In this document: positions 45,601-54,900 of the stretch, in pieces
Numbering within the stretch: the first letter of the stretch is position 1
Layout of the letters: each line of letters starts with the position of its first letter
DNA from: Heterotrichella gracilis
Lineage: Eukaryota; Sar; Xanthophyceae; Tribonematales; Xanthonemataceae
Direction: 5' to 3'
NCBI GenBank assembly: GCA_032358255.1
Contig: JAULBX010016304.1
Span: 1-64,000, forward strand
DNA length: 64,000 nt
Position numbers and translations under genes: made by a program
Notes under the pieces: model-generated
Seen by the model: the letters and a program-made list of their open reading frames with translations, nothing else
The model's database searches: none
What the model was told of the DNA's origin: nothing

Positions 45601-47041
45601 TGAGAGCAATGAGCCGACAACCCGCAGCCAAGAAGCTGGCAGGGACAAGAGCTATGAGGCGACTAAATGCGGCCAGGAAGCTGGCAGGAACAATGCGGCT
45701 CATGTTCCTGAATCTGGGTTTAACTGCACGGTCCAGCCGAGCTCACCCACAGCACGCATTCAATTACAGAATAGGTGTCCAAACAGGCTGGATAACAGTG
45801 GTGGCAGCCCTGCTGGTGTGAGGAGGCTTGTGTATGACTACCCTCGTCATGCGAGGGCGGAACCTGACACTGCATGCAGTGCAAGTGGGAGTCAGCCCAG
45901 AGAAGATTCCCAACAGAGCACCACCATGATGGCTGTGCACTCACCGAGCGGTGGCGATGCTGTCACAGGCACAGCGCAGTTGCAGACATCTCCCAGCAGG
46001 CCCAATGCCAAGGAAACCCCAAGACGGGCTGTGCCTGCCCAAAACCCTACTCCAGCCACACCCAAGGCAGCGCTGAGCGATGTGGACATCAACGCTGTGT
46101 GGGACGTGCTGGCCAGTGCTGACAAGGAGCACTTCCTGGCGCAGAAGTCCGTCGCAGCAGGATTGGTTACGGCAAGGGAGTTGGATGCGCAGCTGGCTGT
46201 ATCCCCCCTGAAACCCCTTCAGCGCATGCCATCGCCATTGCCAGTGAGGCGCCCGGCCTCAGCCACAGCCACAGGCACAGCCACCCGCATCACGATGAAG
46301 GAGAACCAAGGGCTCAGTCGGGGCGTGCGCAGGCTGTCGGTCCCATCTGCTGCCACCACCCAGCGGCCGGTACCTGGCAAGCGGCCAAACAGTGCAATTA
46401 CCCGGAGCATGGCAAACCAGCGGGGGGTGAGCAAGGGGTCAAATGCGGCTCAGGTAGTGAAGGCTGCACAGAGAAATCCATATGGTGTGCGTCAACTCCC
46501 TGCCAAAAACATGGCCCATTCAGCCAGCACCAGTGGGCAGATGCGGCCTGCGCCCATCCGGAGCGCAAGCGCTAATGGAGAAAAGGCCGCCCAGCACGCG
46601 CCATCGGCACCTGGCAAACCCTCCAAGTCCTGCTTGCACAACCGCAACCCCCAGCGCCAGGTTGGGGGCCGGTCCCACACAGCACCAGCCCCTTACATTA
46701 ATCCCCAGGCACGCGCACGCAATGCCATCAGCGCAATGCTCATGCCACTCAAGCCCAGGCCTGCCACAAGCAGCATCCCAAGCACATCGCAGGCAGCTGT
46801 CATCCGCCAGCCAGTCACAAACCCTACTAGGGTTTCTCTGCCCTGCCGATCATCGGGCTACGGGGCAGCCCCCAATCGGAGGAGCGGGTCCCGACGCCAG
46901 AGTGGCGACAGCGCAACCCAGCGCACTGTGATGGCTGACATGCACAAAATGCTGCAGAACCTGACTACGGTGGTGGCGGGCCTGGAGCAGATTGTTGCAC
47001 GGGTGCCTGTGGCAAAGCCAGACAGTGACATAATTTGCTAG
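42647..47041 (+). CDS. Leucine-rich-repeat protein with long disordered C-terminal tail (CEP78-like?)
   Basis: Exons 42647-42720, 42913-43098, 43261-43401, 43554-43629, 43874-43987, 44158-44262, 44533-44730, 44997-45094, 45454-47041: phases match, 859 residues. Residues ~60-335 hold ribonuclease-inhibitor-type LRRs: LEDLELIG, LRRLTLANCAITDDGAAEVAAAL, LHILQLPGNQIGARGCAALCEAL, LKVVNFKDNELTPE, LELVDMRGG. The last exon is one open frame of over 520 codons, rich in Ser, Pro, Arg, Ala and Gln and predicted disordered. It ends in a short amphipathic helix (MHKMLQNLTTVVAGLEQIVARV) that could form a coiled coil. The LRR-then-tail plan and the LANC phrase recall the centrosomal/basal-body protein CEP78, but this is suggestive only. 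The gene is divergent from exo-RecG. Confidence 0.8.
43412..43437 (+). repeat. CCCTAAA tract in LRR gene intron 3
   Basis: Three and a half perfect units starting 10 bases after the exon 3 donor. Confidence 0.92.
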
Positions 47042-47699
47042 GCAGCAACTGGTTGATCGACACCTTGACGATGGCTATTGAATCAGTGAATGAATTGCCC
47101 TTAGGGTAAACTGTGCTGGGGGGGTAACTTTACAACGAGCCGCAGTGGCCTGCGTGTACAAGTGGGATTGAGCCATCAACTTGGGCTGTGGCTGGGTGCA
47201 TTGCAGGCAGGCATGTTGGTCACTGACACCACTGCAAGTTGTGTGTTGCACTGCATTTGTAAACTCTTATAAATAGATATTCTTCAACAGACTGGCAACT
47301 CTTCAATGTTTTGCCCTGTATGTTTCTGATAGCACTGCTGCAAACGTGAGTGCCATGCCCATCCCTGCTTATTCCATCAGAACTATGTGTGTGCTTTACT
47401 GCAGCTGCAAGCGGCGACAGCTGCTCCTGCGATGTGGCTGACATTTGCCTAATAAATACGCCATAGGGCACTCCATGCAAGCAAGGTCAATTGGTACAGT
47501 GGCAAATAAAACCGCAACTGGCCGGTCAGACATGCCACTACGTGGACACCGCCTGGACTCTACTTTTGAACTTGACCAAACCACATGTATATATATAACA
47601 CTGCTCTTCTCTTCCCACGTGTTCCCAGCGTAAATCTCCCTTCAGTTACACCAACTATCTCAGCACAACGCATGGCCACCATCAAGGACACGGTGTCCA
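47042..47699. other. Convergent spacer, LRR gene / small gene at 47.7 kb
   Basis: No exon seen. It holds the LRR 3' UTR, with TGTAA, the usual green-algal polyadenylation signal, at 47258-47262. Confidence 0.55.
47258..47262 (+). terminator. Putative polyadenylation signal TGTAA
   Basis: TGTAA about 217 bases past the LRR stop codon, a usual distance in chlorophytes. A 5-base motif alone is weak evidence. Confidence 0.35.
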
Positions 47700-48475
47700 C
47701 TACTTCCTGCTGGGGTCCTTCGCCTTGTGCTGGTATCCCTTGCCAGTGTGTGCGCGTGGCTGGGCCAGCACGCTCTGGAATTCGCCCTCACTCAGGTCCC
47801 GCCTGAACATCTGGGTCTTGCCCTGCGTTGCGTGATCCATGCTGGTCTTCACGGTACCTGCATGGTGAGGTCACTGTGACTAACCTTGACAGGAGGGTTT
47901 GGGTAATGGTGTGCAACATAAGGACCCTGCAACAAGCTCCTTGGGTGCAGTCAGGTACACTATGGACTGCACCCAAGGACACCAGAACTACAAATTAAGA
48001 GGGGCCACTGTTTACAGTATAAAAGAGGTCGTTCAGACACCACCGCCCAGGTAGCGTAGCCCCCATACCCCACCACCCAGCGCTCAAGGAGCTATATACA
48101 GTGTACAGAGGCAACGTGGGCTTTGATGCAGAACACGGGACAGCAGCGAGGTGGACCCATACGGAAAGGGGGGGGATTTATGCTGGGCGGAGATCTACCC
48201 CATCTTCCCTTCTCAGGTCCACCTTACCAGTAGTAGGGTAGTAGTCCATCTTCACGTCGCCTTTCTGGTAAAACTCCACCTTCGCACCCTGGTTGGCACC
48301 CTGATACTCCCAGCCATACTCCTGAGGGTCCGTTCGGTGGGCCTGCATTTGGGTCGACGCATAGTTTATATTTGAGTTTAAACTTTGGCATGCATGCGGA
48401 CAGTTTGAGGGCTGCCTGCCGTTTAATATATGATGCGTAAGCAAGAACAAGCTAGTAGCAGGCACAACATACCAT
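47700..48475 (-). CDS. Small conserved-looking protein of unknown function
   Basis: Preferred model: the ATG at 48473-48475 is immediately followed by a GTATGT donor, so exon 1 contributes only the start codon. Then come exons 48228-48342 and 47700-47857 (stop TAG 47700-47702), phase-consistent, 91 residues. The alternative is an ATG at 48346-48348 contiguous with exon 2 (92 residues, MQAHRTD). The product is hydrophilic with no signal peptide or membrane segment. It has aromatic-rich turns (EYGWEYQG, VEFYQKGDVKMDYYPTTG) followed by KTSMDHATQGKTQMFRR and a Gly/His/Lys C-terminus (AHTGKGYQHK). The pattern reads like a short soluble fold, but I cannot name the family. Its upstream region resembles that of the gene at 49462-50532. 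Confidence 0.7.
47939..47978. repeat. Short perfect hairpin in intron of small gene
   Basis: CCTTGGGTGCAGTC and its exact complement flank a 12-base loop. Confidence 0.85.
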
Positions 48476-48518
48476 TTTGGGGTTGCTGTAGGGGGTTTTC
48501 ACCGCCGTATGCACACTG

Positions 48519-48700
48519 GAAAACAGGTCGGCTGGCCAGCAGAGTAACGAGAGACGAGCTGTGGACACTGACACAAGTTCGAAAGCAGTATCGATAGCTG
48601 TTTGTATACGATGCTAGCGCTTTTGCAGGTTGTATATATACCGCTCACGAAGCTTTTAGCTGTGCTGTGCTGTGCTGTGCTGTGCTGTGCTGTGCTGGGC
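48519..48700 (-). promoter_or_regulatory. Upstream region homologous to 50605-50785 (shared 5' flank)
   Basis: CAGGTCGGCTG, GACACAAGTT, CAGTATC(G/A)ATAG, CTAGCGCTTTTGCAGGTTGTA and GTGCTGTGCTG occur in the same order and spacing in both regions. Each lies just upstream of a minus-strand gene. The right part is a (TGTGC)n array at 48661-48698. Confidence 0.75.
48661..48698. repeat. (TGTGC)n microsatellite
   Basis: Seven perfect pentamers in the upstream region of the small gene. Confidence 0.95.
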
Positions 48701-49461
48701 ATGGCTCATGAGGGGGAGCCTCGAGGGTCCACGTGTCGACGTAATATTAGGGTCTCAGCTGAAAGAAGATCTCCTCCTAGGAAATAGGTAGCTTTTAGTA
48801 ACAGTGGCATTTCTGTCACTGCCACAAGGGCACCAGCCAAATCGCCTGGTCACTACACTCAACCAGGGTGCGTGAAGCCAGATCTGCCAGGCCGCAAGGT
48901 GAAAGCAAGTGCAAGACCCTGAGTGGCGCCATGGCAACCAACTCGAGCAAGGGTCATGGGAGCACAATGGGACTTGACACCTGGCTGTCACCTGTGGGCG
49001 TTTCCTCTCTTTCTTTCTTGCTGTCTATGTTACAAGTTTTGAGGCCTGCCAAAGCGGCTCAGCCACCCCGTACATGCCACAGGATGACGAGGAATGGCCC
49101 CTACTAGACCACACAAGAATGGATGCTTATGTCCACAAGTCCGAATACATCAACACGTCACACAGCAAAAGACAAGCTGAATCTGTTCACATACTTGATG
49201 TCCAGTCTGGCAACATAAAGAGCAAAGCTGGGTGGAGCCTAGATGGTTGCGCTGGTGGGCTGACTGTGTGAGCCCTCGCCAGCAGCTGTATCGGCGCAAC
49301 CTTCTGAGCAAACAGACCCACCAACAAACCGACCGCAAACAGGGAGTGCCAACCACGCTAATCACCGACTAAGCAAGGCCCAGTGGTGCACACCGCACAC
49401 CATAAGCACAGAAGGAGGAGGGGACAACACCACCTCTTTTGTACGCAAACCTGCCCTTGCC

Positions 49462-50532
49462 CTAGCTGCTGATCAAGTGGATATGTACTGCCTTGGCCTC
49501 CTGCAGGCTGTCGTCCAGGACAGGGAACCATCTGTTGATCGGGCAGCGACCACCATCCTGCACCTCAAAATCTGCCTTGCCCACCGTGCGGTTGGTGGTG
49601 ACCGATGTCAGCCCCTCCAGCAAGCAGTCGGGCACGGCCGTGGTGCTGCCCCCAGTGCCCTCCATCAGCTCCTTCAAGGTTCTGGTGGCAAATGTGGTAG
49701 CCACCTCGTCCACGTAGATGAACGCCTGCAACCAGGGCCGACACCTTGTCACATATGTGGTGGTTGCAGACTTGGAGAACACACGTACCACACAGCGTGC
49801 ATCAGAAGGGACCACCTACATAAATAACAAGCCAGCGTGGTCCAGGAGTGTGGCCACGGGCGTTAGTGTGAGACAAAAGGACAGGCAAAAACCACAAGGA
49901 CTTACCACGATGGGTTGCTCGGCAGCCACAAAGTCAGCTGCGACCCTGAACCCCTTCTCCACCCGTGCCTCTTCCCAGCTTTCCACAGCGCCCACCAGCT
50001 TCCCCAGCGCAACTCCTGCTCCCGTGACAACTGCAAACTGCTTGTACAAAGGCAACAGTTAGATGCGTTCAGCTTAACGTGCAGGGTGAGACAGGGGAGA
50101 GTATGAGGGTATGTAATGCGGGTTACGTACCTGCTCCCAAACAGGCCAGCCCCCCAGGTCCGGGATCAGCAGCAGCGGCAACAAGGTTCCAACGCCAGAT
50201 GCGAGATACTGCGCCATGTTCCTTGGAAGCAAAGGTCCGGGCACAGCGGTCTTGTCGTTGGAGAATTTTAAGGGGACGTTCTTCGGGCCAGGCAGCCTGC
50301 GCAAAAGCACCAGCTGGAGTAAGCAACTGCAGTAAGCAAAACACCAACACCAAGTGGAAAACTACCAGGACCTTTGAAGCCGTGTGAAGCCACTCACCTG
50401 CGAGCCGGTAGTTGCTGTCAGACTTGTTGACTGCTTTTTTCTCACCCCACTGCGTTTGTCACTCCCAGGGGATTGAACCATGCAAGGTCGAAGTGACCCT
50501 CGACAGGCATTTGCTGAGGTTATGCACTGCAT
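49462..50532 (-). CDS. Putative plastid-targeted protein of unknown function
   Basis: Exons 50398-50532, 50131-50313, 49906-50037, 49462-49725 (stop TAG 49462-49464), all phase 0, 237 residues. The first 45 residues are rich in Ser, Thr, Arg and Lys with almost no acid (MQCITSANACRGSLRPC), as in a chloroplast or mitochondrial transit peptide. Next come LPGPKNVPLKF and a hydrophobic stretch, MAQYLASGVGTLLPLLLIPDLGG, that could be one membrane span. An alpha-helical part follows (ESWEEARVEKGFRVAADFVAAEQP), then FIYVDEVATTFATRTLKEL. Exon 2 must begin at the CTCCAG acceptor (50314-50315); the nearer GCGCAG acceptor would shift the frame. I do not recognise the family; a role in plastid membranes is only inferred. 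Confidence 0.75.
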
Positions 50533-51930
50533 TCTGGCGCAGACCGCTGGCAAGTGACACCTGACCCCTTTCTCGTGAAACTCAAAAGCATGCGCTGCTT
50601 AGGAAGCAGGTCGGCTGTGCACCAACAAGGAGAGTAAAGGAGCCGAGCTGACACAAGTTTAGCGACAGTATCAATAGTTGGTTGCACTAGCGCTTTTGCA
50701 GGTTGTACATATAGGAAAGGAGCTTCCTTGCTGTGCTGGCTGCACAGCACAGCAATGTCTCCTTCTTGCTGTGCTGGTGCTGTGCTGGGGCAAGCAAGGC
50801 ATAACACAAAGTGCATGCATTGATGTGTCGAATGCATGCATGCTTCACAACGGGGTCTCAAAACAACTTCCCGGGATTTGGGGTTGTTATGGTGCTATCC
50901 CCGTGCACTCTTTTTTCCAGGCATCACTGGAAAACATCCTGTTCAGGCGACTCTGGCGCTGTTATGAGGGGTTACTGCATGGGGTAGGAACGCCCAACAC
51001 CTGCCTCACCTGAATCACACAAGATCTTTGGCAAGACAGACTGTAACAATGGGCATGCACATGCGAACCTTACCAGGCTGGTGATTCTGACTGCGGGGGG
51101 TTGCCAGCGAAAATATCTCTGTCACCTGTCGTCTGAGAACGGACGGGGCTGTTCCTGCAGCATCCTGGTATGAGTGGTCCGGAGCATCTTGCGGCGATGT
51201 CTTCTACTTGAGACCCATTGATACGGTGCGTTGCGAGACCCACTTTGGCGTACGCAGCACTCTCTATGCGTGGGCCGGCCTGAAGTTTGAAAAGGATGTA
51301 TCAGATCTCAGACTGTTGCGTTCAGATAGCGGGCCACAGTGAACGGGTTGTGGTGTAGAAATGTGCTGTGCTGTGCTGCATGCATACACCGACATCTGGA
51401 GGATCTTCCGTACGGGTTTTCTACCCTTCCAAACGAAGTGCGAAGGCATCGTGACGTGTTTCATTTCTTCTACAAAGTTTATCTTGTGGGAACCAGTGCT
51501 GCATGCACGTAGTTGGTGGTGCATTCACCACGAAGTTCGTGCGGGAATATGCATGCATGCAGCGATGCTTTGTTTCCACGCGTGTGGGGATAACGTGGTT
51601 GTGGGCTCATCTTCATCGTCAAGGTCATGGTACCTCGTTCAGTGCCGAGGAATCGTACCTCCGGGACGCTGTGCTGCATGGCCTCATTCGAATGCACAAA
51701 CACCCTGTTGCTATAGCAGGAAGTAGCAATCTCCCCTGATCACTGTGGATCTCAGTACTGCCTTGCTCGTTGTGGCATCGCTAGGTGTTGGGCAGCTCCC
51801 TCGCCTCGTTACCACACCCATGGAATCTTCGACAAGTCGTGCACCTACTGGACCAAGATGGTACCACCACCACCCTACCCTACCCACCAAACTCTATGAC
51901 ATAGCACCCACCACCCCATGTTTGTCGTAG
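50533..51930. other. Divergent spacer and probable 5' exons of PI4K alpha
   Basis: Contains the shared 5' flank (50605-50785). Two candidate PI4K exons lie to the right: 50932-50994 (SLENILFRRLWRCYEGLLHG, between AG and GTAGGA) and 51756-51784 (TALLVVASL, whose phase-1 end fits the next exon). Neither gives a start codon. Confidence 0.45.
50605..50785 (-). promoter_or_regulatory. Upstream region homologous to 48519-48700
   Basis: Second copy of the shared 5' flank, about 70-250 bases upstream of the ATG of the 49462-50532 gene. The GTGCTGTGCTG part is shorter than in the other copy. Confidence 0.75.
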
Positions 51931-54900
51931 GTGCTAGCGGGCCGTGGTATGCAATGGAGGCTGCCCAGCAGTTGACTGCGTCCAAGACCCAGTGGGGCCT
52001 GGCGCTAGCACAGCCGAGCGGCGCAGACCCAAGTGCTTTCCTGGCAGCCAATGGCGTCCCTGGGGTCGCCCATAAGGCTGGGCGCACAACGCCTGAGACC
52101 ATTTTGGACTCCTTGCTACCCTTGGCAGCCTATCAAGCGAACTACCACGGCAAGGTGTGGCGGAACCCTAAACCCTAAACTGGCACCCAGCACAACTGCA
52201 CTCTGCCAGGCACTCCCGTGCTTTAACTAGTGTGTGTCTCTTTCAACGTCTGTCGTTTAAAACAGCTGTGTCTAAATTGCATTACAGCCGGTGCATCTGC
52301 CCAACAATGCATCACCTCACCACTGCATACAGTCATAATGAGCAACGGTCATATGCGCGTCGCATGTTGCAGGCATCGAGCGCTGTTATTTCGCGGCTGG
52401 CAGACAGTATCGCCTTCCTTGCGGAGCCGGATGCGCACGGGGTGTCACGGCTGGGCAGCGCCGCATGGGAGCGGGCGCTCTTGGAGCTGATGCCGTGGCT
52501 GACCAGGTGGGGCAACTTCCAGGTCGCTGCTGTGTAATGGCTATGTGTGAAGATGGGCTGGGAGCGGGCTGGTCTAGGGCTAAGACCATGTCTGGCAAGG
52601 TTGGGGTTAAGTTTGAACACAGTCGGGGATTGCTGGGTGTGCTGTGCATTCATTTGTGTGCATTTGCATGCAGAGCCTGGGGAGGAGCACATTTTGCCGC
52701 CAACCCCAGCTGATATCACGATCTTCACCCCCATCAGCAAATAACATCCAGACATACACAAAAGTTGCCATAAATAAATTGAATAATTAAAATACTGGAA
52801 CAAGTATATTCCAAATTTGGTGCCAGTGCAACGGGTGTGACAATGCCATGCTCCCCCTCCTACCAGGATTGTCGGCTCAACCACGCTGACCCAGGAGCAG
52901 CGGGGGATCATCAGCCAGGCCTTCAAATCCCTGCTGCTCCAAATCCTGACCCCCCAGGCAGCCCTCCCCGTCCGGCCCCCCACCCCCACCAATGGCGACA
53001 CGCTTCAAAACCCTTGGCAGGGTTTCACACAGGGCTGCACACAGGCCCTGGTGGCGTGGCAGCAAGGGGGGAACACTGGCCTCCCCTTGACACCCACCCA
53101 TGCCAAGGAGGTCCTGCAATGGGTGGTGACTAACCACACCTCCCAACAACTACATACCAAGGCAGGGGCAGGCCTCAGCAACGGCAGCGTACTGGAGGCC
53201 GGCCATGCGCTGGTCAATGGCGTGGGGCCCAATGGCGATGATGTGGACGCTGACGTCAGCAATGGCGGTGGTGACGTCAGCGCTGAGTCAGCAGACGCGC
53301 ATGTGCTGCTGGTTGCCAGGCTGGCCCTTGCTACTGCCTCCAAGAAGGGCCAGCTGGATGGCGCCCTGCTGCAGAAAGTGGCGCGAGTGGGATCAGGGTG
53401 CGTCAAAGGGGAATGAGGGTGCAGAGCTTGAGTTGAATGCGGTGCCTCAGGCATACGCATGCAGTGCCGTCGGCATCGCCATGCAACACCTTGACGTGCG
53501 TTAGCCCTCACAATGCAGTGCTTGTGACCTTCACGCAGAGTCCATGCCTCGACTGCCACCACCAGACACTCTTCTGCTGCCCCACCTGCACCTCCATGCC
53601 TGCAAACCCTCCAACCTTGCAACTAAAACCCTTAAATTTCCCCGCAGGGCTCTGCGCTCCAGCCTTGCCCCCGTGCTCATCCCCAGCGACGCGCCCTCCC
53701 GCCTGGGATCAGCCCCATCCCCAGATGATGCGCCACCTGGCAGCAGCTTGGGTGCGCTGCCACCTCGACTGCCTGCCGCCGCTGCCGCAGGGGGGGCGCT
53801 GGCGCTGGCTGTGGCTGCGCTGGGGAGTATGACTGGTGGGGAGGAGCAAGGGGTGCTTCAGACGCAGGTGGGTATTGCACCATTCGTAGCGTGATCTAAT
53901 GCCTGCCAGCCTGCACCATTGGTACAATGATGATCTGTGACCGATTTAGGTGTTGCTTGGTTCCCGCCACATTATCAGCCAGCCTTGTACACAGGACGCT
54001 AAGCTGTTTGGTCCTGGCACCGTTTGTCTCACAACCTGAGAATCTGCTTAGACCATGTCGGTCCGAAAAACGCATTGCTTGGCAGCGTGTGGGAGCATTG
54101 TGTGTTCCTGGGCATACTGAGCACATCATCCTAGGTTGCTGTCAGCAACTTGCTGATGCCAGTCCTGGTGCCTTGCAGATGGCACAGCTTGGACTGGAGG
54201 CGCTTGAGGGGTGCATCACACTGTGCTGGGAGGGAACGCCAGGTAACACATACCCTAACCCTTTTTGAAGGGTTTAGGAATTGGTTGATTTGCACAGGCT
54301 TTCAAAATGGAATCTGTTACTACGTGTTTGCACTGCAAGACACCCGTGCCTGATGCCTGCCGGTCCAGCAAATCAGTATTATGAGTCGCTCAAATACCCA
54401 TGTAGCTGTGCGCTGGTGTGTGCGATTGCGTTCTGCATTCCCGCAATACAGGTTTATAATATCTTAAAAATGTCCTGGGCTCTAAATTGAGCCGCCAGCC
54501 CCCACCCGCCCAGGTGACGCCTTCAGCCAGCAGTGCCTCCAAATTGGGTGCGCCCTGGTGCCCCCCACCGCCCATGCCCTGCTGGCTGTGGCCGGCACCA
54601 AGGGGATGATGACAGATGATTTCACGGGGAGGTTGTTCACCCTGCTGATGTCAGCTGCCAGGCTGGCGGAGGGGGAGCAAATGCGTGAAACGGGGGAGGC
54701 GCCGGCGGAGGGGGCTGGGGAGGGAGGGAGGGAGCAGGGGGGCCGCATCGTTGAGCAGGCGTTCCCCAAGTGGTGGGACCTGCACACGAATTTCCTGGAG
54801 AAAGGTGAGGGGCAGGGATGGTTTATGTTTGAAGGTTGAGAGGTTGGCAGGGTCTTTTGTGCCAAACCAAGATTCAGAGCGGCGCACTCTGGATCTTGGC

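Larger units (their letters stand above)
48476..49461. other. Spacer between two same-strand small genes
   Basis: No exon recognised. Its left part (to about 48700) is the duplicated upstream sequence of the small gene; its right part should hold the 3' UTR of the 49462-50532 gene. Confidence 0.5.

Noticed and set aside
48499-48702. 67-codon open frame upstream of the small gene
   Set aside because: Half of it is translated (TGTGC)n repeat and the rest lies in the sequence shared with 50605-50785. It is more likely 5' flank or UTR.
50123-50353. Alternative 76-codon frame over exon 2 of the 49462-50532 gene
   Set aside because: It would require the GCGCAG acceptor and leads into a Trp/Arg-rich frame through the next exon. 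The CTCCAG acceptor keeps phase 0 through all four exons with natural composition.
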